This document shows, piece by piece, positions 6,730 to 13,922 of a DNA stretch of 22,023 bases. Every line of letters starts with the position of its first letter. Positions within the stretch are counted from its first letter, which is position 1. The notes beneath the pieces are model-generated. The model had not been told where the DNA came from, ran no database searches, and worked only from the letters and a program-made list of their open reading frames with translations. A program made the translations under genes and the position numbers. Origin of the DNA: CG1-02-35-72 sp045046885 (GTDB lineage Bacteria > Bacteroidota > Bacteroidia > Flavobacteriales > Flavobacteriaceae). The stretch is taken from positions 1 to 22,023 of the forward strand of contig JASFYX010000044.1 in NCBI GenBank assembly GCA_045046885.1. The letters run 5' to 3'.

Positions 6730-8946
6730 TTGAGTATATCAGCAAAAACATTACAAGATTTAGAGTTTCCTTTGGTTTTAGACAAAGTGGTCACATTGTG
6801 CCAAACACAAATGGGTAAAGCGTTAGCCTCTCATTTAGTGCCCTTTACAGAAAAAACCTTATTAGTTGCCGCTTTGTCACAAACCCATGAATATTTGGCT
6901 TCTTATGAAAATGACAACCGTTTGCCTTCTCATTTTTTTGAAAATAGTGATAAAGAAATTCATTTACTTCAAATTGAAGACAGTTATTTAGACGTCAAAT
7001 CGTTTTTAAAAATCGTCAAACTAGCCGATGCCACAAATGAGCATCTCAAGTTTTTAAAAAAGTACAAAGAATACTATCCTAATCTTTATGATTATTCAAG
7101 TGCACTAACTTACAATACCAGCATTTCAAAAATTATAGTAGCTAAAATCTCATCTTTTGGCACTATAAACGACAATGCTTCTCCCCTTTTAAAAGCTATC
7201 CGTAAAGAACTTAATGAAGTAAAAGGACTGATTAGCAGCAGTTTTAATGTGGTTTTGAGTAAGGCCAATGCATCTGGTTATTTAGATGACATTAAAGAAT
7301 CGCTGTTAGACAATCAGCGGGTTTTAGCCGTAAAAGCCATGTATCGTAAAAAGGTAAAAGGCTTTTTATTGGGAACTTCGAAAACGGGTACTATTACGTT
7401 CATCGCCCCAGAGGCAACGCAGAAATATACACGTCAATTACAAAATTTAGAGTTTGAAGAAGCCGAAGAAATTGTCGCTATTTTAAAAGCATTAACCAAT
7501 GAAATGCGTCCCTTTGTAGCCGATTTAGAAGCCTATCAAAGTTATTTAGCGCATATAGATTGTGTTGCGGCAAAAGCGCGTTACGCTTTTAATATCAAAG
7601 GAATTTTACCCACTATTTCTGACGCCAAAGAATGTTATTTTAAGGACGCTTATCATCCTTTACTTTATGAACAAAACAACACAAAAGGTATTGTTACTGT
7701 GCCTCAGAGTTTAGAATTAAACCAGCAGCAACATATTATTGTTATTTCTGGACCCAATGCTGGCGGGAAAAGTATCACGCTCAAAACCATAGGCTTATTG
7801 CAAGTTATGTTTCAAAGTGGCCTGTTAGTTCCCGTACATAGAAAGAGCTCTTTCCATATTTTCGACACAATTTTAACCGATATTGGCGATAATCAATCTA
7901 TAGAAAACCAGTTGAGCACATATAGTTATCGCCTTAAAAATATGCGTCAGTTTTTACGTAAAAGCAATGACAATACTTTGTTGCTTATTGACGAATTTGG
8001 TACAGGTAGCGACCCCGAATTAGGAGGTGCTTTAGCCGAAGTTTTTTTAGAGGAGTTTCACACAAAAAATGCCTTTGGCGTTATAACAACACATTACGCC
8101 AATCTTAAAGTATTAGCCGATGAATTACAGTTCGCCGTCAATGCCAATATGCAATTTGACGAGCGCAGTTTAGAACCCCTTTACAAATTATTTGTTGGTC
8201 AGGCTGGGAGTTCTTTTACGTTTGAAGTAGCAGGTAAAAATGGCATTCCGTATAGCTTGATAAATCGGGCAAAGAAAAAAGTATCAGGCGAAAAAGTGCG
8301 TTTAGACCGCAGTATTTCTAAGCTTCAAAAAGAACGCAATAAGTTGCAAAAGAATTCAGAAAGCTTAGAAAAAGAACAGGTTTTAGCCAAAGAAAAAGGG
8401 GCTTTATTGGCAACAGATCAAGAAAAATTACATCAAAAATTGGTTGATTTTAATTTGCTTTATGAAGAAAATCAGAAAATGCTGACCTATGGTCGTAAAA
8501 CAAATGAACTCTTAAATCGCTTTTTTCAGACCAAAAGCAAAAAGAAACTCACAGCCGATTTCTTTAATTGGGTCAATGTTGAACAAACCAAATACGTCAA
8601 AAAAACAACGCCTGTTGTAAAAGTAAAAACAACAAAATCCGCAAAGCAAAAAGCAGTTAAGCAGCAAAAGGCTGTTAAAGAAAAACTCAAACAGACTGAA
8701 AAAAAGGTTTTAGAAGAAGTAGCAGTTATTAAAATATCTGAAGCTAAAAAAGCCAAAATTCGCGCTCAAGAAAAAGCTGATTACATCTATAAACCCAATG
8801 ACCGCGTACGTTTAGAAGACGGCAATGCTGTTGGTACTATTACAAAAATAGAAAAGAAAAAAGTATTTATAAATTACGGTAACTTTACCACAACTGCCAA
8901 AATAAGTCAGATTGAACTGGTTGAAAAAGCTAAAAGTCTAAAATAG
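6730..8946 (+). CDS. mutS2: MutS2-family ATPase without Smr domain
   Basis: A 738-residue MutS2-type protein. After the MutS core/lever region come Walker A SGPNAGGKSITLKT (340-353), Walker B LLLIDEFGTGSDPE (417-430), the THYANLK switch (454-460), a long charged coiled coil (about 510-600), a lysine/valine-rich linker and a C-terminal KOW-like barrel (YIYKPNDRVRLEDGNAVGTI). MutS2 proteins act on branched DNA or on collided ribosomes. The Smr endonuclease domain that ends Bacillus MutS2 is missing: the protein stops after the barrel. From memory this shorter form is usual in flavobacteria. The start is TTG, giving MSISAKTLQDLEFP, which fits the family N-terminus (xSxKTLxDLEFP). Confidence 0.94.
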   Translation: MSISAKTLQDLEFPLVLDKVVTLCQTQMGKALASHLVPFTEKTLLVAALSQTHEYLASYENDNRLPSHFFENSDKEIHLLQIEDSYLDVKSFLKIVKLADATNEHLKFLKKYKEYYPNLYDYSSALTYNTSISKIIVAKISSFGTINDNASPLLKAIRKELNEVKGLISSSFNVVLSKANASGYLDDIKESLLDNQRVLAVKAMYRKKVKGFLLGTSKTGTITFIAPEATQKYTRQLQNLEFEEAEEIVAILKALTNEMRPFVADLEAYQSYLAHIDCVAAKARYAFNIKGILPTISDAKECYFKDAYHPLLYEQNNTKGIVTVPQSLELNQQQHIIVISGPNAGGKSITLKTIGLLQVMFQSGLLVPVHRKSSFHIFDTILTDIGDNQSIENQLSTYSYRLKNMRQFLRKSNDNTLLLIDEFGTGSDPELGGALAEVFLEEFHTKNAFGVITTHYANLKVLADELQFAVNANMQFDERSLEPLYKLFVGQAGSSFTFEVAGKNGIPYSLINRAKKKVSGEKVRLDRSISKLQKERNKLQKNSESLEKEQVLAKEKGALLATDQEKLHQKLVDFNLLYEENQKMLTYGRKTNELLNRFFQTKSKKKLTADFFNWVNVEQTKYVKKTTPVVKVKTTKSAKQKAVKQQKAVKEKLKQTEKKVLEEVAVIKISEAKKAKIRAQEKADYIYKPNDRVRLEDGNAVGTITKIEKKKVFINYGNFTTTAKISQIELVEKAKSLK

Positions 8947-8992
8947 GTAGTTTAAGTAAACAGCCTGAAGTCACTATTTAATAAATATTTAA

Positions 8993-9000
8993 TAACTTTA
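8993..9000 (+). promoter_or_regulatory. Candidate -7 box for the OmpA-like gene
   Basis: TAACTTTA lies 21 bases before the TTG start of the OmpA-type gene and matches TAnnTTTG except for the final base. The position is right for a short leader. Confidence 0.35.
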
Positions 9001-9021
9001 CCATTCTTAAATTTTTAGGCT

Positions 9022-9600
9022 TTGAAAAATTTTGTTTTGGCGTGTTTGGCTTTTTTAATTTGGGCGCTGTTTGGCGCTTGGGTTCATGCTTATACGCATC
9101 CTAAACAAAAAGTAAATCCTATAAAAATTGTAAAGACAAAACCTTTAATTATTGTTAAAGACACTGTACAATCTAAAGCAAAAGAAACAATTCAAGTAAA
9201 AATTAAAGACAGTGTATTTAAAACACCTAAAATATCACCTGTAAAAACAATTGCTAAAAAGGTTATTTATTTAGATTTTAATCAGATGGATTTTGATGAA
9301 GATACCATTTTAGAATCTTATGCAACCAAATTAAAAGGCTATATAAAGACAAATCCAAAGCTCAATATTTACATAGTTGGCTTTACGGATACTGTTGGCG
9401 ACTCCATCTCGAATTATTGGGTAGGTTTTGAACGTGCCAGGAATTTTAAATCGTTTTTAGTTTCGCAAGACATTGATAAAAATATAATTCACACCTCCTC
9501 AAAAGGTGAAAAAGACCCGATTGCTAAAAATAATAGCAAAAAAGAGCGGCGTAAAAACAGACGTATAGAAATCACCTTAAAACCCAAACCTCATGACTAA
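9022..9600 (+). CDS. OmpA-family peptidoglycan-binding protein
   Basis: A 192-residue protein with an N-terminal hydrophobic segment (about 3-22, signal peptide or membrane anchor), a 55-residue lysine/valine-rich linker and a C-terminal OmpA-like domain (about 82-190). The peptidoglycan-binding residues are in place: Asp123 in GFTDTVGDS and Arg138 in FERARNF, followed by the usual basic ending RRKNRRIEITL. It probably bridges membrane and cell wall in the periplasm. The start is TTG; no in-frame ATG lies near, and the TTG places the hydrophobic segment at the very N-terminus. Its stop overlaps the next gene by 8 bases (ATGACTAA), so the two are translationally coupled. Confidence 0.9.
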   Translation: MKNFVLACLAFLIWALFGAWVHAYTHPKQKVNPIKIVKTKPLIIVKDTVQSKAKETIQVKIKDSVFKTPKISPVKTIAKKVIYLDFNQMDFDEDTILESYATKLKGYIKTNPKLNIYIVGFTDTVGDSISNYWVGFERARNFKSFLVSQDIDKNIIHTSSKGEKDPIAKNNSKKERRKNRRIEITLKPKPHD

Positions 9601-9895
9601 CTTTTTAGAAAGTCTTAATTTATCTGACTTTATAGAAATATTTATTTTAATGTTAGGCTCCTTTTTAATTGGATATTTATTCGCCTATTATTATTTTAAA
9701 AATAAATTAAGCAGCCTTAAATCTAATTTTGACATTCCTACTTTAAATGACACTTTAGGAACAGACCAAGAAGGGGCTATAAAAGCCACTAAAACTTTTG
9801 AACGCGGCGGTCAAGAAGTTGACGAAAGTGAACAAATAGGTATTGAGTTTTTTGTAGAAGAAAAAGAGCCTAAAAAGAAACCTAAAAAATCTTAA
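9593..9895 (+). CDS. Small membrane protein with acidic-basic tail
   Basis: A 100-residue protein I cannot assign. One strong transmembrane helix (about 13-34, FIEIFILMLGSFLIGYLFAYYYF) is followed by a basic KNKLSSLK, then a polar, mostly acidic region (DQEGAIKAT, EVDESEQIGIEFF) and a lysine/proline tail (KEPKKKPKKS). It overlaps the OmpA-type gene by 8 bases and is very likely its partner in one operon. Its stop codon shares the bases TTAA with the stop of the gene on the other strand. The acidic tail is probably cytoplasmic (positive-inside rule). Confidence 0.75.
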   Translation: MTNFLESLNLSDFIEIFILMLGSFLIGYLFAYYYFKNKLSSLKSNFDIPTLNDTLGTDQEGAIKATKTFERGGQEVDESEQIGIEFFVEEKEPKKKPKKS

Positions 9896-10125
9896 TTTTC
9901 TGCCACTAGACGCGCTGTTTCTCTGTCAAAAAAAGCAGTGGCTTGTGTAATTAAATTAGCAATTTCTTCTGTCACATCGGCTTCATTTTCTTTGTCTAAA
10001 TCGTCAAACCACGTAACAACATCATCTTCTAGATTGATTACAAATCGTGGATATTCTGTATGAATAACATAAATAGCTTCTTGGTAATCGGTATTATCGC
10101 CCAATATAAATTTAGGTAGTGCCAT
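9892..10125 (-). CDS. Small acidic conserved hypothetical protein
   Basis: A 77-residue soluble acidic protein, MALPKFILGDNTDYQEAIYV and onward, with a strand-rich first half (AIYVIHTEYPRFVINLEDD, VVTWFDD) and a helical second half (TEEIANLITQATAFFDRETA). I recall similar short proteins in Bacteroidota genomes, but no function. It overlaps the end of the MATE gene by 14 bases and so is surely read from the same transcript. Its stop shares TTAA with the convergent small membrane protein gene. Confidence 0.8.
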   Translation of the reverse strand: MALPKFILGDNTDYQEAIYVIHTEYPRFVINLEDDVVTWFDDLDKENEADVTEEIANLITQATAFFDRETARLVAEN

Positions 10126-11470
10126 GTTTTAAATGTATTAATTTTTTAGTTAAATAATTAAATCTTATAAAGAGTAAAATAGCCGAAGCTGTTAAACCCA
10201 AAAGTAATCCTATCCAAATACCTTGCGAGCCTAATCCTGCCATTTTACCTAAATAATACGAAACAGGAAAGCCTATTATCCAATAAGCTACAAAGGTAAT
10301 ATAAGTGGGTATTTTAACATCTTGCAATCCGCGTAAAGCGCCTAAGACAACCGCTTGAACACCATCTGATATTTGAAAGAAACCCGCCACAATAAGTAAA
10401 AGTGCGGCTGTTCTGGTAACATCAACATTATCTATATACATGAGTGGCAACACATCTTTTAAGCTAAGGAATCCAATCGCAAAACAAAATTCAATTAAGA
10501 ATATTTGCAAAAAAATAGAAAAAGCAATACGGCGCAATTCTTTATATTGATTGAGTCCTTTTTGATTGCCCACTCTTATGGTAGCTGTAACGCCCAATCC
10601 AACGGCAATCATAAATGTCATAGAAGCTAAGTTAAGCGCTATTTGATTCGCTGCTTGGTCAATAACACCAATAGAACCTGCCAACCAAACGGCAGCCGTA
10701 AACACAGCAATTTCAAAAAACATTTGTAAAGCGGTAGGAAAACCTAAATCGATTATCCTTTTGAATTTTTCTTTTTTTATTTCTATCCATTTTAAAGGAT
10801 GTAAAAAGGGTTCTAATTTTTTGCGATTTTTAATTATGTAAATCAGAAATAAAGCCATTACAAATCTAGAAATCATTGTGCCAATAGCAGCACCAACCAA
10901 TTCTAATCTTGGGAAAATCCAAATACCATAAATTAAAAAATAGTTGATAATAACATTTATAACATTGGCAATAATAGTGGCGTGCATAGCATGTTTTGTT
11001 TGCGACATACCATCGGCAAATTGTTTAAATGCCTGAAAAATCATAAGCGGAATCATAGAAAACGCTACAATATTGAGATAAGGCATGGCCAATTCTACAA
11101 CCTCTGGCGGTTGATTCATATGATACAAAATAGGTTTTATAAGTATCAAAAACACAAACATAACCACCCCCATAATAGTTGACAAAAGCAAACCATGTTG
11201 AAAATCACGACGCCCCGTATCAATATCACCAGAGCCATCGGCTTCGGCCACTAGAGGGGTTATGGCAAAAGTGAATCCAATACCTAAAGACAAAGCAATA
11301 AATACCAAACTATTACCCAAAGAAACTGCGGCCAACTGTGTGGCGCCTAAACGCCCTACCATAATATTATCGGCTAAGCCAACCAAAACGTGACCTAGCT
11401 GCCCAATCATAACCGGATAAGCCAATTTTAAGTTGTAATTAAATTCTTTTGTGTAATTTTTTAAGCGCAC
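10112..11470 (-). CDS. MATE family efflux transporter
   Basis: A 452-residue multidrug and toxin extrusion transporter of the NorM-like branch: cation-coupled export across the inner membrane, with 12 hydrophobic helices in two repeats. Supporting motifs are LAYPVMIGQLGHVLVGLADNIMVGRLG near the start, FAITPLVAEADGSGD at about 84-98, QFADGMSQTKHAMHATI and GVGVTATIRVGNQKG-like sequence in the second half. The start is GTG (MRLKNYTKEFNYNLKLAYP), which fits flavobacterial homologues that open with a similar K-L-x-x-Y-T-K-E-F. A perfect -7 box lies just upstream and is overlapped by an inverted repeat, suggesting a repressor. The 77-residue gene follows with a 14-base overlap. Confidence 0.95.
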   Translation of the reverse strand: MRLKNYTKEFNYNLKLAYPVMIGQLGHVLVGLADNIMVGRLGATQLAAVSLGNSLVFIALSLGIGFTFAITPLVAEADGSGDIDTGRRDFQHGLLLSTIMGVVMFVFLILIKPILYHMNQPPEVVELAMPYLNIVAFSMIPLMIFQAFKQFADGMSQTKHAMHATIIANVINVIINYFLIYGIWIFPRLELVGAAIGTMISRFVMALFLIYIIKNRKKLEPFLHPLKWIEIKKEKFKRIIDLGFPTALQMFFEIAVFTAAVWLAGSIGVIDQAANQIALNLASMTFMIAVGLGVTATIRVGNQKGLNQYKELRRIAFSIFLQIFLIEFCFAIGFLSLKDVLPLMYIDNVDVTRTAALLLIVAGFFQISDGVQAVVLGALRGLQDVKIPTYITFVAYWIIGFPVSYYLGKMAGLGSQGIWIGLLLGLTASAILLFIRFNYLTKKLIHLKHGTT

Positions 11471-11489
11471 TAATTTGTTTTAAGTGCGC
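11465..11489. promoter_or_regulatory. Operator-like inverted repeat on the MATE promoter and start
   Basis: GCGCAC (11465-11470) and GTGCGC (11484-11489) form a perfect 6-base inverted repeat with a 13-base spacer. Each arm is preceded by TTAA on the plus strand (TTAAGCGCAC, TTAAGTGCGC). One arm touches the last base of the -7 box and the other covers the GTG start codon. Because the outer arm lies before the expected transcription start, it would work as a DNA operator rather than as an RNA hairpin. Confidence 0.45.
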
Positions 11490-11496
11490 AAAGGTA
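11489..11496 (-). promoter_or_regulatory. -7 promoter box for the MATE gene
   Basis: On the minus strand the sequence reads TACCTTTG, an exact TAnnTTTG match, ending 18 bases before the GTG start at 11470. The predicted leader is about a dozen bases. Confidence 0.6.
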
Positions 11497-11610
11497 AATT
11501 ATTAAACCCAATTTCTGTAATAGAAATCTTTAAGAGATAATAAACCTTACGCGTTGTGCATTAATAATAAAAAGTAAAAGCAGCTTTATTTAGTAACTGT
11601 TTAAAGTTCA

Positions 11611-11774
11611 TATGTTGTACCTACGGCACAAATCAGTATATTTCTATCTATAATTACATATATTTCGTCCCCAAAGGGACGTTAATTTTTATTGTAATTA
11701 TGTCCCGTTAGGGACGACATATCAGTAATTTCAAACACATGATTTATTTATTGTGCCTTTAGGTACAACACATA
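11611..11774. repeat. Nested REP-like palindromic array
   Basis: The 358-base gene-free stretch 11471-11828 is mostly this element. The outer arms, about 11611-11631 and 11751-11774, are inverted copies (TTGTACCTA-n-GGCACAA) and each is itself an imperfect hairpin; the right one is TTGTGCCT-TT-AGGTACAA. Between them sit two GC-rich hairpins, CGTCCC-CAAA-GGGACG at 11666-11681 and GTCCC-GTTA-GGGAC at 11702-11715, which are inverted copies of each other (AT(T/G)TCGTCCC at the flanks). The plan, two REP pairs nested head to head, resembles a bacterial interspersed mosaic element. No REP-associated transposase is in the window. It could also end the minus-strand menaquinone transcript. Confidence 0.7.
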
Positions 11775-11828
11775 AGTATTTTTAGGTTTTTAATTTGCTT
11801 GTTTTAATAAAATATACAATTAGTAACC

Positions 11829-12890
11829 TTATAGAAGTTGTAATAATGTCTGACTTTTAGCTGAAGTTTCATGCCATTCAGATTCAGCATTACTGTCGGC
11901 AGTAATACCACCACCAACATAGACAAATGCTTTTTTATTTTCAATTTGCATACATCTTAAATTGACAAATAGTTTGCTTTCGTTTTTTTTATCTAGAATC
12001 CCCAAAAAACCTGTGTAATAAGAACGCTTGTATTGCTCATTTTCTAAAATAAAGTCAATCGCTTTTTGCTTAGGCAAACCCGCTACCGCAGGTGTGGGAT
12101 GCAAAGCCTCTATCAGATTTTTTATAGCGGAATTATGTGTAAGTGTTCCTGTAATTTTTGTACAGATATGCCATAAATTACCCGCTTTAAGATTAAAGGG
12201 TTTTCCTGTTTTAAGAGGTAATTTAATATCTGATAAAGCCTTAGAAATATAATCTGTTACAAATTGTTGTTCTTGTTTTTCTTTATTTTCCCAATTTAAA
12301 TCTGATTCTTTTTTTGCAAGTTGCGTTCCCGCCAAAGCCATTGTCTCTAAAATATTTTCGTTTACGGATAAGAGCTTTTCTGGCGTAGCACCCAACCATA
12401 TCCCTACTTTAGGATGATGCCATAAATAAGTAAAAGTTGATGGATGTTTTTTAAGAAGTTGTAAAAAAACAGAAACGGTATTTTTATTTTCAAAATCTAG
12501 TTTTATACGCCGTGACAGTACCACTTTTTGTAAATTTTTAGCTGCGATTTTGGTTTTAGCTTTTTCTATTATTGTAGTATATTCTTCTTGCGATAATGAT
12601 GATTCTAACTCGTAATTTTTAGATTCAATTTCTCCGAGGTCTTTTATAACATCTTTTAAAGAAAAAGAATATATTTCAGCTTTGTTAAAAGGTATTATAA
12701 CAGCTTTTCTGTCTGTATCAAAAGGGGCAAAAACAAAAGCTTCTTCGTTAAAATTTGAGGTTGTGTAAAGTATGTCATTCTCTTGTATAATAACATTTAC
12801 AACATCAGAATTGGGAAAGTTGTAGCTGACAAAAACTTTATTTTGTGAGCGTAATTCTTCTAAAAATATTTTAAAAGATTTCTCTTGCAT
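11829..12890 (-). CDS. Isochorismate synthase
   Basis: A 353-residue chorismate-binding enzyme of the MenF/EntC type, converting chorismate to isochorismate. Hallmarks are KVVLSRR with the probable catalytic base Lys122-123, WLGATPEKLLSV, ETMALAGTQ, HPTPAVAGLPKQKA, SYYTGFLGI and the C-terminal YVGGGITADSNAESEWHET. The C-terminal chorismate domain is complete; the N-terminal part is short, as in single-domain isochorismate synthases. The open frame begins at a GTG at 12893, but I chose the ATG at 12890 because it forms TGATG with the upstream thioesterase stop, a coupling signal. Pairing with a hotdog thioesterase points to menaquinone (menF) rather than siderophore synthesis; no siderophore genes are in view. 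Confidence 0.92.
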   Translation of the reverse strand: MQEKSFKIFLEELRSQNKVFVSYNFPNSDVVNVIIQENDILYTTSNFNEEAFVFAPFDTDRKAVIIPFNKAEIYSFSLKDVIKDLGEIESKNYELESSLSQEEYTTIIEKAKTKIAAKNLQKVVLSRRIKLDFENKNTVSVFLQLLKKHPSTFTYLWHHPKVGIWLGATPEKLLSVNENILETMALAGTQLAKKESDLNWENKEKQEQQFVTDYISKALSDIKLPLKTGKPFNLKAGNLWHICTKITGTLTHNSAIKNLIEALHPTPAVAGLPKQKAIDFILENEQYKRSYYTGFLGILDKKNESKLFVNLRCMQIENKKAFVYVGGGITADSNAESEWHETSAKSQTLLQLL

Positions 12891-13306
12891 CACTTTTTTT
12901 TCAGCGCAATAGTTGTTAGTTTACACAAAGATATCAAACGGTCTTGTTCATCTGTAATTTTAATTTGCCATAACTGTGTGGTACGTCCTTTGTGTAAAAT
13001 TGTGGCTTTTGCAAAAATAAAACCCTCTTTAATTGCTCTTACATGATTGGCGGCTATTTCTATCCCCCGAATCTCAAAGTTATCGACATCCGTAAAAATA
13101 TGTGAAGCCGCACTACCAACACTCTCGGCTAAAGCCACTGTGGCGCCGCCGTGTAAAATACCATTTGGTTGATGTACTTTTGGGGTTACAGGCATTTTAG
13201 CGATAAGGAAATCGGCACCAAAATCAACATACTCAATGTCAAGTGTTTCCATTAAAGTATTTTTAGATATAGCGTTTAAGGCTTTTAATTTTTCTTGTTT
13301 AGACAT
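12890..13306 (-). CDS. PaaI/MenI-type hotdog thioesterase
   Basis: A 138-residue single hotdog-fold acyl-CoA thioesterase. The active-site segment HQPNGILHGGATVALAESVGSAA is seen at residues 45-67, with His52-Gly-Gly and the catalytic acid Glu61, and the later strands HVRAIKEGFIFAKATILHKGR and WQIKITDEQDRLISLCKLT are typical. Being translationally coupled to isochorismate synthase, it is most likely the 1,4-dihydroxy-2-naphthoyl-CoA thioesterase of menaquinone synthesis (menI-like). That is inference from context; a PaaI-like phenylacetyl-CoA role is the alternative. A weak -7-like box, TAATTTTA, lies on the minus strand at 13334-13327. Confidence 0.88.
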   Translation of the reverse strand: MSKQEKLKALNAISKNTLMETLDIEYVDFGADFLIAKMPVTPKVHQPNGILHGGATVALAESVGSAASHIFTDVDNFEIRGIEIAANHVRAIKEGFIFAKATILHKGRTTQLWQIKITDEQDRLISLCKLTTIALKKK

Positions 13307-13367
13307 CTTAAAAATAATTTTCAGCGTAAAATTACATAATTATCAAGGACTAATATCACTTTATTTG

Positions 13368-13375
13368 TAACTTTG
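13368..13375 (+). promoter_or_regulatory. -7 promoter box for the pRiA4b ORF-3-like gene
   Basis: TAACTTTG is an exact TAnnTTTG match 23 bases before the ATG at 13399. The position also supports that ATG over the in-frame TTG at 13393. Confidence 0.55.
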
Positions 13376-13398
13376 TTGCCTGTAAAAACAGTTTGTTA

Positions 13399-13911
13399 AT
13401 GATTTATAAAGTAAGGGTAATTGCCGATTTAGAAGAAGATGTTGCTAGAGACATTGCCATACGTAGTAGTGCCAATTTAGAAGATTTACACAATACTATA
13501 ACCAATGCCTTTGGATTTGGTGGTTCAGAAATGGCTTCGTTTTATAAAGCTGATAATGAATGGAATCAAGGTGATGAAATTCCGCTTTACGATATCTCTG
13601 AAGAGCCTACCAGCGATACTACTACTATGAAAGATTTCGCTTTAAAAGATTTATTTGTAGAACAAGAAGACAAACTTATTTATGTGTATGACTTTTTTGC
13701 GATGTGGACTTTTTTAGTAGAACTGATTGAAATTAAAACTTATAATAATGAACAAGACCTCCCTAAAGTGCTGTATTCTTTAGGGAATTTACCCGACGAA
13801 GCACCTGAAAAAAACTTTGAAGGTAAAAAAATTGAAGATGGTTTTGACATGTACGATGATGAATCTAATGGCGAAGGTTATTCAGATTATGATGAGTACA
13901 ATCTCAACTAA
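13399..13911 (+). CDS. pRiA4b ORF-3-like family protein
   Basis: A 170-residue protein of the plasmid pRiA4b ORF-3-like family (also listed as IS1096 passenger TnpR-like). Family features are MIYKVRVIADLEEDVARDIAIRSSANLEDLHNTI at the N-terminus, the aromatic ASFYKADNEW, a conserved LKDLF and LIYVYDFFAMWTFLVELIEI, the family's Y-D-F-x-x-x-W strand. The last ~28 residues are an acidic tail (DMYDDESNGEGYSDYDEY). Molecular function is not known. I use the ATG at 13399 because it puts the first beta strand at the N-terminus. It is convergent with the next gene; only 11 bases separate the stops, so a shared terminator is likely but none is obvious. Confidence 0.85.
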   Translation: MIYKVRVIADLEEDVARDIAIRSSANLEDLHNTITNAFGFGGSEMASFYKADNEWNQGDEIPLYDISEEPTSDTTTMKDFALKDLFVEQEDKLIYVYDFFAMWTFLVELIEIKTYNNEQDLPKVLYSLGNLPDEAPEKNFEGKKIEDGFDMYDDESNGEGYSDYDEYNLN

Positions 13912-13922
13912 TAACCTGAGTT

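Noticed and set aside
8526..8756. Minus-strand frame opposite the lysine-rich part of mutS2
   Set aside because: It is the complement of repetitive Lys/Val/Thr codons; the phenylalanine- and serine-rich product is an artefact of that composition.
11611..11774. CRISPR array or riboswitch
   Set aside because: There are no regularly spaced identical repeats with unique spacers, and the symmetric pairs of hairpins in inverted orientation fit REP elements better than any riboswitch I know.
13399..13911. Mobile element, because the family is also named IS1096 passenger TnpR-like
   Set aside because: There is no transposase, terminal repeat or target duplication nearby; the name comes from one historic context and the gene has an ordinary promoter.
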